DNA of 64,000 bases from assembly GCF_001984065.1 (NCBI RefSeq), contig NZ_LYVP01000011.1:32620-96619 (forward strand). The letters are read 5' to 3'. Position 1 is the first letter of the stretch, and every line of letters starts with the position of its first letter. Of this stretch, positions 10,101 to 17,458 are shown piece after piece. The position numbers and the translations under genes were made by a program. The notes under the pieces are model-generated. The model was given only the letters and a program-made list of their open reading frames with translations, was not told where the DNA came from and did not search any database. Origin of the DNA: Pseudomonas sp. KK4. Lineage in GTDB: Bacteria > Pseudomonadota > Gammaproteobacteria > Pseudomonadales > Pseudomonadaceae.

Positions 10101-11020
10101 ACCGGCCCCGGGTGGACGTCACCTTGCGGGTCTCGGGATTCTTCCGCGATGCCTTCGCCAACCTGATCCGCTTGTTCGACGCGGCGGTGCAAGCCGTTGC
10201 CGCGCTGGATGAGCCGGACGATCTCAACCCGCTGGCGGCCAAGGTGCGGGCCGAGCGCGCAGCGCTGCTGCAAGCGGGGCTCGATGAAGAGTCGGCGCGG
10301 CGTCAGGCTGGCTGGCGGATTTTCGGTGCCAAACCCGGTGCCTATGGCGCGGGCGTGCAGGGCGCCATCGACGGTCGCCTGTGGCAGAGTCGCGAGGACC
10401 TGGCCGAGGTTTACCTGAACTGGGGCGGTTATGCCTATGGCGGCTCCGACGAGGGCACTGCGGCCCGCGAGCAGTTCGCCCAACGCCTGAGCCAGGTGCA
10501 AGCGGTGCTGCAAAACCAGGACAACCGCGAACACGACCTGCTCGATTCCAATGACTATTACCAGTTCCAGGGCGGCATGCTCGCCGCCGTGGAAAGCTTG
10601 AGCGGCGAGGCAGCGGCCAGTTATCACGGCGATCACAGCCAGCCCGACCTGCCGAAGATCCGCTCGCTCAAGGAAGAACTGAACCGGGTGATCCGCTCCC
10701 GGGCGGCCAACCCGAAGTGGCTCGAGGGCGTCAAGCGTCACGGCTATAAAGGCGCGTTCGAAATGGCGGCGACGGTCGACAACCTGTTCGCCTTCGATGC
10801 CACCACGCAGTTGATCGACGATCACCAGTACGCGTTGCTGGCCGATGCCTATCTGCTGGATCCTGGCACTCGGGAATTCGTCCGTGAACACAACCCCCAT
10901 GCCTTGCGCGACATGACCGAACGCATGCTCGAAGCGCAGCAACGCGGGATGTGGAAAGAGCCGGGCGCGTACCGCGAGGCGCTGGAGAACCTGCTGCTGG
11001 ACATAGAAGAAGACAGTTAG
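7172..11020 (+). CDS. cobN: aerobic cobaltochelatase large subunit CobN
   Basis: Large subunit that inserts cobalt into hydrogenobyrinic acid a,c-diamide with ATP-driven small and medium subunits. At 1282 aa it is slightly longer than most CobN proteins. The magnesium-chelatase-H-type core is visible in HVGKHGNLEWLPGKG (about residue 550) and the C-terminal GTATMRTGGDDIAQAMALMG. Codons about 796-825 (9557-9645) are a complete REP inverted pair read in frame, giving a foreign segment containing CGSGLAREG and SRASPLPQG. The frame stays open, so this insertion accounts for most of the extra length. Confidence 0.95.
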   Translation: MHLLRTQPGGFVSDDNIADLGQTPAELVILCSGDSSLALLAEAAQQLPDDYPSVRLANPMQVQNHASVDLYVDEVLRHAKVILISLHGGIAYWRYGVERLVELSQRGVQLILVPGDDRPDPELSDLSTVPVEDRERLWHFLRQGGMGNALDLFRCLANRWLGRDYAWDEPQVLPRTAIYHPQKSPAALSDWQTDWVPDQPVAAVLFYRSHLQAANTGFIDVFCQRLQAAGLNPLPIALASLKEPGCLSVVEDWLDEVEAGVILNTTGFAQSSPEAPHLRPFRRNIPVIQAICAQDNEPGWRASEQGLGPRDLAMHIALPELDGRIISRPISFKDLAWRSERSQSDVVCYRPAPERMDFVAELARRWIDLSRLPNADKRVALILANYPTRDGRIGNGVGLDTPAAALNILRALHQQGYPLPSELPHSGTALIQQLLGGVSNDLDTLDQRPCQQSLAMDDYLTMFNALPDANRHAVLERWGTPQSDPMCRGGRMMIAGLRLGLTFVGIQPARGYQVDPSAVYHDPDLVPPHGYLAFYFWLRNTYGAHAVIHVGKHGNLEWLPGKGVGLSQNCWPDALLGPLPNIYPFIVNDPGEGAQAKRRTQAVIIDHLMPPLTRAETYGPLRNLELLADEYYEAQLLDPRRARELQRDILQLVRETHIDRELQLGEPLDSDADAAIWLPRLDTYLCDLKESQIRDGLHIFGESPTGRLRIDTLLALLRIPRGDGRGAQSSLLRALAKAFELDFDPLDCALAEPWTGPRPTELLTLGDETWRTAGDTRERLELFAAQLILQTLNTPCGSGLAREGAVSVDIELPGPPLSRASPLPQGSGWSEVSTILEHLQDVVAPRLDACGPAEMRGLLDALNGQFVPAGPSGAPSRGRLDVLPTGRNFYSVDVRNLPTTTAWRIGFQSANLILERHLQDHGDHLRQLGLSVWGTATMRTGGDDIAQAMALMGVRPVWATGSQRVDDFEILPLSLLDRPRVDVTLRVSGFFRDAFANLIRLFDAAVQAVAALDEPDDLNPLAAKVRAERAALLQAGLDEESARRQAGWRIFGAKPGAYGAGVQGAIDGRLWQSREDLAEVYLNWGGYAYGGSDEGTAAREQFAQRLSQVQAVLQNQDNREHDLLDSNDYYQFQGGMLAAVESLSGEAAASYHGDHSQPDLPKIRSLKEELNRVIRSRAANPKWLEGVKRHGYKGAFEMAATVDNLFAFDATTQLIDDHQYALLADAYLLDPGTREFVREHNPHALRDMTERMLEAQQRGMWKEPGAYREALENLLLDIEEDS
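9557..9645. repeat. REP inverted pair inside cobN
   Basis: TGTGGGAGCGGGCTTGCTCGCGAAGGCG at 9557 and its complement ending at 9645 form the same paired element found in intergenic regions, but here within an open cobN frame. No stop arises in the frame used. Confidence 0.93.
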
Positions 11021-11035
11021 AACACCACTGCCCCC

Positions 11036-11124
11036 TGTGGGAGCGGGCTTGCTCGCGAAGGCGTCGGGTCAGTCACTACTCAATCGCCTGACACTGCGCT
11101 TTCGCGAGCAAGCCCGCTCCCACA
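11036..11124. repeat. REP inverted pair between cobN and chlD
   Basis: Standard GTGGGAGCGGG-type REP pair, about 49 bases before the chelatase ATPase gene. It closely resembles the copy inside cobN and is the same length (89 bases). Confidence 0.9.
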
Positions 11125-11172
11125 AGGATCACAGGCGACCATGACATCACCGACCATGACCGAGATTGAACA

Positions 11173-12171
11173 ATGACCGACACCCCCCATTTCCCGCTCT
11201 CCGCCGTGGTCGGCGCCGATGATCTGAAACTGGCGCTGTGCCTCACCGCCATCGACCCGAAAATCGGCGGCGTGCTGATCGAAGGTCCGCGGGGCATGGC
11301 CAAGTCGACCCTGGCCCGTGGACTGGCGGACCTGCTGGCCAGCGGCCAGTTCGTCACGCTGCCGTTGGGCGCCACCGAAGAGCGCCTGGTCGGCACGCTT
11401 GATCTGGATGCCGCCCTCGGCGAAGGTCGCGCGCAATTTTCTCCCGGCGTATTGGCCAAGGCCGACGGCGGTGTGCTCTACGTCGATGAGGTCAATCTGC
11501 TGCCCGATCACCTCGTCGATCTGCTGCTCGACGTGGCCGCCAGCGGCACCAATCTGGTGGAGCGTGACGGCATTTCCCATCGGCATTCGGCGAGGTTCGT
11601 GCTGATCGGCACCATGAACCCGGAGGAGGGCGAGTTGCGTCCGCAACTGCTCGACCGCTTTGGCTTGAACGTCGCGCTCAGCGGCCATACCGCGCCCGCC
11701 GAGCGTGGTCAGATCATTCGTCGACGTCTGGATTTCGACAGCGATCCGCAAGGCTTCTGCGTCGAGTGGGAGAGTCAGCAACAGGTACTGCGCGCACGCT
11801 GCGAAAAAGCGCGCAGTGCCCTGGCAAGTATTGCCCTTGACGATGCAGCGCTGGCGCAGATCACCGAGCGCTGCTTTGCCGCCGGTGTCGATGGCCTGCG
11901 CGCCGACCTGGTCTGGCTGCGTGCGGCCCGGGCCCATGCCGCGTGGCGCGGGGCGAGCGCCATCGACGGGGAAGATATCGATGCTGTCGCGGAGTTTGCC
12001 CTGCGTCATCGTCGTCGCGAGCAGTCAGCGCCCGCACCACAACAACGGCAGGCGCCATCGCCCCAGCCCTCAACCCCTGGCGAAGGTCAGGGCCAGTGGG
12101 GCGAAATGCCTGCTCAGGCGCTGCCGGTCGGTGCCCGCCGTGAAGTGCCGAGCTGGCCAAAAAAGCCCTAG
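11173..12171 (+). CDS. chlD: cobalt/magnesium chelatase ATPase subunit (ChlI-like, short product of chlD)
   Basis: AAA+ ATPase domain of the chelatase that works with CobN. Walker A is GPRGMAKST (residues 38-46), Walker B is VLYVDEVNLL (101-110), and sensor-type GTMNPEEGELRPQLLDRFGL follows; together these define the ChlI/BchI fold. After about residue 285 comes a Pro/Gln-rich linker of the kind that joins ATPase and VWA domains in ChlD. Translation stops at TAG 12169-12171, giving 332 aa. The codons just before the stop form A AAA AAG, and the VWA half of ChlD follows in the -1 frame. The short form would act as the small (I) subunit. Confidence 0.9.
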   Translation: MTDTPHFPLSAVVGADDLKLALCLTAIDPKIGGVLIEGPRGMAKSTLARGLADLLASGQFVTLPLGATEERLVGTLDLDAALGEGRAQFSPGVLAKADGGVLYVDEVNLLPDHLVDLLLDVAASGTNLVERDGISHRHSARFVLIGTMNPEEGELRPQLLDRFGLNVALSGHTAPAERGQIIRRRLDFDSDPQGFCVEWESQQQVLRARCEKARSALASIALDDAALAQITERCFAAGVDGLRADLVWLRAARAHAAWRGASAIDGEDIDAVAEFALRHRRREQSAPAPQQRQAPSPQPSTPGEGQGQWGEMPAQALPVGARREVPSWPKKP

Positions 12172-12206
12172 GCATTCACCCCCGATCCGACGCGGGGGCG
12201 AATGCC
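12159..12206 (+). promoter_or_regulatory. programmed -1 ribosomal frameshift signal
   Basis: Slippery heptamer A AAA AAG at 12159-12165, in the correct phase for the ATPase frame (codons CCA AAA AAG CCC TAG). A five-base spacer CCCTA follows, then a hairpin from 12171 to 12206. Arms GGCATTC/GAATGCC and CCCCCG/CGGGGG are separated by one A-C mismatch, with an eight-base loop (12185-12192): 13 pairs, mostly G-C. No T-run follows, so it is not a terminator. The stop codon of the zero frame touches the base of the hairpin. Confidence 0.88.
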
Positions 12207-12848
12207 AGACCCCGTGCCGGACAGCTGGAACAAGGCAAGCAAGGTCAGCGCCAAGCGGCGCGCGACGGCTCGGTCAACTGGCCTGGCACGTTGCTCAATG
12301 GCCGGCCGCGTCAACGCTCGCAACTGGTGTTCCAGCAACGCACCCATTCACCCCAGGACCTGTGGCTGGTGATCGTCGACGCCTCGGCATCGACCCGCCG
12401 CCATCAGGCCCTGAGCGATGCCAAGGGATTGTTGGCGCAACTGTTTGATGATGCCTATCGGCAACGCGCACGGCTGGCGCTGCTGACCGCCAGCGGTGCG
12501 GCGCCTGAGTGGCAGGTGCAAGGTTTGAAAGCGTCCAGTGGCCTGCGCCATTGGCTCGATGCCCTCGGTGCAGGCGGTGGTACGCCGTTGCTGGCGGCAC
12601 TGAGCGAGGCGAGGCATTGGCTGGCGGCGCGCCAAAAGCGTTTCCCGGCCGAGCAGCAACGGTTGCTGCTGGTGACCGATGGCCGCCTCAAAGACGGGGC
12701 GGCCCTGCCAGCCCTCAATTGCCCCGCACTGCTGATCGACATCGAACGCGGTCCGATTCGCCTGGGCCGCAGCAAGGTGCTGGCGGCGCAGTTGCAGGCC
12801 GACTATCGGCATATCGATGAATTGGCTTATGGCCGCCAATCCCCGTAG
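12159..12848 (+). CDS. chlD: VWA domain of ChlD, reached by -1 frameshift
   Basis: This frame is open from 12144 and encodes the second half of a ChlD-type medium subunit. It begins with a basic/Gln-rich segment (RAGQLEQGKQGQRQAAR) and continues into a von Willebrand A domain with MIDAS motif VDASAS and the LLLVTDGR strand. There is no ATG or GTG in the frame before the domain; the first possible start (TTG 12291) has no ribosome site and would cut off conserved sequence. Frameshifting at 12159-12165 would join it to the ATPase half and give a protein of about 558 aa, a normal ChlD length. Independent translation of the VWA part is the less likely alternative. Confidence 0.85.
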   Translation, partial: KKALGIHPRSDAGANARPRAGQLEQGKQGQRQAARDGSVNWPGTLLNGRPRQRSQLVFQQRTHSPQDLWLVIVDASASTRRHQALSDAKGLLAQLFDDAYRQRARLALLTASGAAPEWQVQGLKASSGLRHWLDALGAGGGTPLLAALSEARHWLAARQKRFPAEQQRLLLVTDGRLKDGAALPALNCPALLIDIERGPIRLGRSKVLAAQLQADYRHIDELAYGRQSP

Positions 12849-12861
12849 GGGCAAGTTCTGC

Positions 12862-14085
12862 TCATGACCCCATCGCCTGCCGATACTGACGTGTGCGCCG
12901 GCCGATATACCAGCGATCCACCACCAGCGCCCACAGTGCCGAGACCTGAGGTCGGGTGGTGCGCCCGCGACTCAGGCGATGAAGCTGGAATTTCACCACC
13001 GCCATGTTCGCCAGGGATGCCAGTGTCTTTCGCTTCCAGCGAATCGGCGGCAGTTGCGGCTGGAGGTCCTTGCCTGCACGCCAGTGTTTGACCAGGTGCG
13101 GTTCAACCGCCAGTGCGGTGCCGATCCCGGCCATGGCGATGCCGCTGTCCAGCACCTGTTCGACAATGGCCAGGCGTCGGATCCCGCCGGTCACCATCAC
13201 CGGCATCAGCGCCACGCCGGCCAGTTGACCGGCCATTTCCAGGAAGTACGCCTCACGGGCCAGGGTTCGGCCATCCCGGGCTTCGCCTTGCATCGCCGGT
13301 GCCTCATAGCTGCCGCCGGACAATTCCAGTAGATCGATCTGTTTTTCGTTGAGCCACAGGATCACTTGCCGGGCATCGTCGACATCGAAACCGCCGCGCT
13401 GGAAGTCCGCCGAATTGAGCTTCACTGAAAGGCAAAACTGCGGCGACACGGCATTGCGCACTGCGTCGATCACCGCCAGCAACAACCGCGCGCGATTTTC
13501 CAGCGAACCACCCCAGCGATCGGTTCGAAGATTGGTCAGTGGCGAGAGGAACTGGCTGAGCAGGTAGCCGTGGGCGGCATGAATCTGTACGCCGCTGAAA
13601 CCGGCCTTTTCCGCCAGACTTGCACTGGTGGCGAAGCGCGCGATCACCTCTTCGATGTCCGACTCGCTCATGGCCCTGGGGTGCGCGAACATCTTTGAGA
13701 ATTCGCCCATGTCCAGGGCTACCGCGGAGGGCGCCAGTGCTTGCTGGCCAAGGTTGGCCATGGTCTGACGCCCCGGATGGTTGAGTTGCATCCAAAAATG
13801 CGCGCCGCCGGCACGACCGATCCGCGCCCATTCACGGAAGCGTTCAAGGTGACGCTCGTCCTCCAGCACCACGCCACCGGGACCGGTCATGGCGCGGCGG
13901 TCGATCATTACGTTGCCGGTCAACAGCAGCGCGGTTTCCCCCTCCGCCCAAGCCTGATAAAGGCGAAACAGCGCCCCATCCGGCGCCTGATGGCCATCGG
14001 CGAGATTCTCCTCCATGGCGGCTTTGGCAATACGGTTACCGAGTATCTGACCGTTGGGCAGATTCAACGCTTGAAAGGGCGACAT
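12862..14085 (-). CDS. NADH:flavin oxidoreductase (Old Yellow Enzyme family)
   Basis: A 407-aa FMN-dependent ene-reductase-like enzyme. Family signatures are NRIAKAAMEENLAD near the start, FWMQLNHPGRQ, the substrate- and FMN-binding VQIHAAHGYLLSQFLSPLTN (about residues 166-185), NRTD/RTDRWGGS, and the C-terminal GGIRR...GIGTALAVEP phosphate-binding part. The H-A-A-H-G motif is the usual OYE catalytic pair region. Substrate cannot be told from sequence. The gene is divergent from a MerR-type regulator, with a 19-bp-spacer promoter between them, so it is probably induced by whatever that regulator senses. Confidence 0.88.
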   Translation of the reverse strand: MSPFQALNLPNGQILGNRIAKAAMEENLADGHQAPDGALFRLYQAWAEGETALLLTGNVMIDRRAMTGPGGVVLEDERHLERFREWARIGRAGGAHFWMQLNHPGRQTMANLGQQALAPSAVALDMGEFSKMFAHPRAMSESDIEEVIARFATSASLAEKAGFSGVQIHAAHGYLLSQFLSPLTNLRTDRWGGSLENRARLLLAVIDAVRNAVSPQFCLSVKLNSADFQRGGFDVDDARQVILWLNEKQIDLLELSGGSYEAPAMQGEARDGRTLAREAYFLEMAGQLAGVALMPVMVTGGIRRLAIVEQVLDSGIAMAGIGTALAVEPHLVKHWRAGKDLQPQLPPIRWKRKTLASLANMAVVKFQLHRLSRGRTTRPQVSALWALVVDRWYIGRRTRQYRQAMGS

Positions 14086-14112
14086 GCTTGACTCCTCATC
14101 AGTGAAGAGTGG

Positions 14113-14143
14113 AGGCTAAGCTTAAAGTTAACTTCAATGTCAA
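14113..14143 (-). promoter_or_regulatory. MerR-type promoter/operator for the oxidoreductase
   Basis: On the minus strand a -35 TTGACA (14138-14143) and a -10 TAGCCT (14113-14118) are separated by 19 bases. That overlong spacing is typical of promoters that MerR-family activators untwist. The spacer carries the near-palindrome TTGAAGTTAACTTTAA (14122-14137), centred on GTTAAC, as the expected operator. Confidence 0.7.
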
Positions 14144-14162
14144 GCCGGCAATGAGGAGCAGC

Positions 14163-14567
14163 ATGAAGATTGGTGAGTTGGCGCAAATGAGTGGTTTGAG
14201 TGCTTCGCGCATTCGTTTTTACGAGGCGCAGGGGCTGATTCGTCAGGTGCAGCGCCAGGCCAATGGTTACCGGCGTTACCCGCCGCAGGTTCTGCAAACC
14301 CTGCAGATTATCCAGTGCGCCCAGCAGGCGGGTTTCAGTCTGGAGGAATTGAAGCAGCTGTTGCCGGACACCGTGACGGGGGCGTTCAAGCACGACGAGT
14401 TGCTGCTGAGCCTGCGACGCAAGATCGAACAGATTGAGGCCATGCAACTGCACCTGGCGCAAACCAAGGCGCATTTGCTGGAGTTGGTCGACAACATCCA
14501 GGCAAAGCCCGACGGCATGGCGTGTGAGGCCAATGCCAATCGGGTCCTGGCCTCAATCAAGCCCTAG
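14163..14567 (+). CDS. MerR family transcriptional regulator
   Basis: A 134-aa regulator. The N-terminal winged HTH reads MKIGELAQMSGLSASRIRFYEAQGLI and is followed by NGYRRYPPQVLQTLQII. A dimerisation coiled coil covers about residues 75-120. The C-terminus contains a single Cys and no clear metal-binding cluster, so a small organic or redox signal is more likely than a metal; this is inference. ATG 14163 has a GAGGAG ribosome site. Divergent from the oxidoreductase and, at its 3' end, overlaps the convergent efflux gene by 11 bases. Confidence 0.9.
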   Translation: MKIGELAQMSGLSASRIRFYEAQGLIRQVQRQANGYRRYPPQVLQTLQIIQCAQQAGFSLEELKQLLPDTVTGAFKHDELLLSLRRKIEQIEAMQLHLAQTKAHLLELVDNIQAKPDGMACEANANRVLASIKP

Positions 14568-16122
14568 CGTTGGCGGGGGTGGTTGCAGGGCGGTTCACGG
14601 TGGGGACCGGAATCGGATTGCGCATCAGTGTCCCGACCACCAACGCCGCCACCAATCCCGCCAGCCCCGCGACCCACAGCAGCAGACTGAAGCCACCGAC
14701 GAACGCATGACGCGCCAAGGGCTCGACCACCGACCGCGCCTCTTGCGGCAACAGGTCCAGCGCCGCCGGCATGTCACCGGCCACCACCCGCGAAGCCACG
14801 CCTTGGGTATGTTCCAGCCACTGACCGCCTTGCGCCGAGAGGCTGTCGTGCAGCAGCTGTTGGCTGTGGCCCGCCAACAGCGCACCGTAGATGCCGATCC
14901 CCAGCATCACCGCGCTGAAGCGCATGGTGGTGCTCATGCCCGACGCCATGCCGGTGCGCTCGCGGGGCACGCAGGCCATGATGTTCTTCTGGGTGTCGCC
15001 GTTGAGCAGGCCGGCACCGGCGCCTGTCACGGCAATGGCCAGGGCGAAGGGCAGGTAGCCGCCGCTGGTCACCGCCCAGGCACTGAGCAGGTTGCCGGCG
15101 CCCACCAGGGTCAAACCCAGGGCCATCATGTTCGCCGGGCTCACGCGACCGGTCAGGCGAGCGCCGATGCGCGGGAAGATCAGCATGGTCACGGCAAACG
15201 GCAGCATGCCCAATCCTGCGCAAATGGCACTGAAGCCCAGACCGTTCTGCAGGTAGAACGGCAGCATGGTCATCATCACCTGGGCGCACGCCGCATAGAA
15301 GAACATGCCGAGCAGCGCGCCGATGAAGCGCGGGTGACGGAACAGCTTCAGGTCGATCATCGGCCGTTGTTGCAGGCGCTCGATCACCACGAACAGCCCC
15401 AGCAGCACGGCACCACCGAACAGGCGCATGTAGGTCACGGGATTGTTCCAGCCGATGCGATTGGCTTCGATCAGGCCCCAGATCAGGCACAACAGGCTGG
15501 CGCTGAATGCCAGGCTGCCCCACGGATCGAGGCGTGCAGCCTGGGCATCGCGCGATTCCGGAACGGCGCGCCACACCATGTACATCAGGAACCCGCCGAC
15601 CGGCAGATTAAGGAAGAAAATCCAGCGCCAGCCCACGTATTCGGTGATCAGCCCGCCGAGGGTCGGCGCCGCCGTCATGGCCACGCCCATGCAGCCGCCC
15701 CAGAACGCCCAGGCCTTGGCCCGTTCGACTTCATCGTGAAAGGTATGGCCGATGGACGCCAGCGCCGAGGTCAACAACAGCGCTGCACCAACGCCTTTGA
15801 TGGCGCGGGCGATGTCGAGAAACAGTGCATTGGGCGCGGCACCACAACCCAGCGACGCGAGGATAAAAATGCCCAGGCCGCTCATCAGGGTTTTCTGCCG
15901 GCCAAAGCGGTCGGCCAGGCTGCCGGCGGGCAGCAACAACGCAGCGAACGCCAGCATGTAGGCGCTGACCACCCATTCGATGTCCGCGAAGTTGGCGCCC
16001 AGATCCCGCGCGATGCTTGGCAAGGTAACGGCGACGATGTTGGTATCGAGCACAATCAATGCGCACACCGCGGAGGCTGTGAGCAAGGTCAGGCGCGGGC
16101 TCACCTTGGGTTTGACGGACAT
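14557..16122 (-). CDS. MFS drug efflux transporter, DHA2 (14-TM) family
   Basis: A 521-aa inner-membrane proton antiporter of the EmrB/QacA type. The DHA2 signature VLDTNIVAVTLPSI is in the first helix, with motif A-like LADRFGRQKTL after helix 2 and motif C-like GGCMGVAMTAAPTLGGLI in helix 5. About 14 hydrophobic segments are present. No EmrA-type partner gene is adjacent. Divergent from a LysR regulator that probably controls it. Confidence 0.9.
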   Translation of the reverse strand: MSVKPKVSPRLTLLTASAVCALIVLDTNIVAVTLPSIARDLGANFADIEWVVSAYMLAFAALLLPAGSLADRFGRQKTLMSGLGIFILASLGCGAAPNALFLDIARAIKGVGAALLLTSALASIGHTFHDEVERAKAWAFWGGCMGVAMTAAPTLGGLITEYVGWRWIFFLNLPVGGFLMYMVWRAVPESRDAQAARLDPWGSLAFSASLLCLIWGLIEANRIGWNNPVTYMRLFGGAVLLGLFVVIERLQQRPMIDLKLFRHPRFIGALLGMFFYAACAQVMMTMLPFYLQNGLGFSAICAGLGMLPFAVTMLIFPRIGARLTGRVSPANMMALGLTLVGAGNLLSAWAVTSGGYLPFALAIAVTGAGAGLLNGDTQKNIMACVPRERTGMASGMSTTMRFSAVMLGIGIYGALLAGHSQQLLHDSLSAQGGQWLEHTQGVASRVVAGDMPAALDLLPQEARSVVEPLARHAFVGGFSLLLWVAGLAGLVAALVVGTLMRNPIPVPTVNRPATTPANARA

Positions 16123-16225
16123 GGCAGCGGGTCTCTAGTGTAAGGTTGCAGACAGCTTATCGCTGGCTGACGCCGCTTTTGTTAGGCCCGCACCGTCATT
16201 TCATTACCTTTGAGCTAACGCACCG

Positions 16226-17092
16226 ATGGACATCCGCCATTTCCGCTATTTCCTCGCCGTGGCCCGGCATCGCAACTTCACCCGTGCCGCCGAGCAACTG
16301 GGGATCGCGCCGCCGACGCTGACCCGGCAGATCCAGGACATGGAAGCGGAGCTGGGCGCGCGGTTGTTCGTGCGCCAGGCCCGGGACGTCAGCCTGACCG
16401 AGGCCGGCGCGGCGTTGATGATCGAAGCCGATGCCACGGTGCGCCAGTTCGAGTCGGCCCAGCGCAATGCCCAGCGCGCCGGTCGCGGGGAAATCGGTCA
16501 TATTGAGTTGGGGTATGTCGCGTCGGCGGTGTATTCCGGCCTGCTGCAAAAACAGGTGCAGGGTTTTGCCGGGCAATACCCGGACGTCAGTCTCAACGTG
16601 CGGGAAAGCCCCATGGCCAGCCTGCCCAACATGATCCTCGAGGGGCGTTTCGATCTGGGTTACATCCGCGGCCCCCTGGCCATGCCCGAGGGCGTCGAGC
16701 AAGTACGTCTGATTGACGAGGGGTTCGTGCTGGCGCTGTCGGTCGACTCCTGGCTCAACCGCTTGCCGACGATCAACTCGGCGCATCTGCACAACGAAAA
16801 TTTCATCTTGCCCGAACAGGTCATCGGCACCCTGCAAGTCGCTGCCCGCGGCGGCTTCTCGCCCAGGCTCGGGGCGCAGCCCGGTGGGTTGGTGGCGGTG
16901 ATTGCCCTGGTGTCACTGGGGCAGGGGGTGGCGGTGGTGCCGGAGTCGGTGGTCGGCCATGTCAGTTTGCCGAATGTGCTGTACAAGCCGATCGCCGATT
17001 GCGAGGCGTCGTCGTGGCTGGCGTTGATTCATAGACGGTTCGAAAAGTCGCCGGCAGTGAACAAGTACATTGAGCGGGTGAAACAAGGCTGA
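16226..17092 (+). CDS. LysR family transcriptional regulator
   Basis: A 288-aa LTTR. The N-terminal HTH starts MDIRHFRYFLAVARHRNFTRAAEQLGIAPPTLTRQI. The substrate-binding domain begins about residue 90 (IELGYVASAVYSGLLQKQV) and includes the LGQGVAVVPESV region typical of the family. Divergent from the DHA2 pump across about 103 bases, the usual arrangement for a regulator of its neighbour. The effector is unknown. Confidence 0.92.
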   Translation: MDIRHFRYFLAVARHRNFTRAAEQLGIAPPTLTRQIQDMEAELGARLFVRQARDVSLTEAGAALMIEADATVRQFESAQRNAQRAGRGEIGHIELGYVASAVYSGLLQKQVQGFAGQYPDVSLNVRESPMASLPNMILEGRFDLGYIRGPLAMPEGVEQVRLIDEGFVLALSVDSWLNRLPTINSAHLHNENFILPEQVIGTLQVAARGGFSPRLGAQPGGLVAVIALVSLGQGVAVVPESVVGHVSLPNVLYKPIADCEASSWLALIHRRFEKSPAVNKYIERVKQG

Positions 17093-17103
17093 GCGCAAAA
17101 ATC

Positions 17104-17168
17104 ATCGCGAGCAGGCTCGCTCCCACATTGGAATGCGACCCCTTGTGGGAGCGAGCCTGCTCGCGATG
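17104..17168. repeat. REP inverted pair
   Basis: A closely spaced pair of the GCGAGCAGGCTCGCTCCCAC variant. The remaining 290 bases up to the TerC gene (17169-17458) show no gene and no riboswitch I can recognise. They include a GC-rich, pyrimidine-biased leader. Confidence 0.85.
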
Positions 17169-17458
17169 GCGCCTGCAAGAGCACGCTTGATTACAGATCT
17201 TGAAATGATTTTCAGCTGTAGGAATTGTTACTTCCGCCTGTACGATCCAAGTCCTTTTTCCCTTTCAGGACTTGCATGAACACCCTCACGGAGCCCCCCA
17301 GTCACCCGTTCCCCTCGCGCCACTGCGCGCGCTTGACGCACGCCAGACACCCAGTCTTTCCGCCTTTGATTACCCCAGACGCTGCGTCCCCACGGCCCCC
17401 GCGCCGCGCCTTGCCGTGCTCGGCATTCTGAATTCACTGACGAGATCGAGACCCTCAT

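Noticed and set aside
12171..12206. Hairpin as a transcription terminator after the ATPase ORF
   Set aside because: No T-run follows on either strand, and the coding signal continues past it in the -1 frame.
12291..12848. Independent VWA gene starting at TTG 12291
   Set aside because: No ribosome site, and the start would remove the conserved basic segment upstream. The frame is continuous back to the slippery site, so frameshifting explains it better.
17225..17431. Plus-strand 68-aa ORF before the TerC gene
   Set aside because: Composition is random (Pro/Arg/Ser-rich), it has no ribosome site and resembles no protein. Treated as leader.
17172..17458. yybP-ykoY manganese riboswitch before the TerC gene
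   Set aside because: Expected for some TerC genes, but the conserved core could not be found by eye on either strand.
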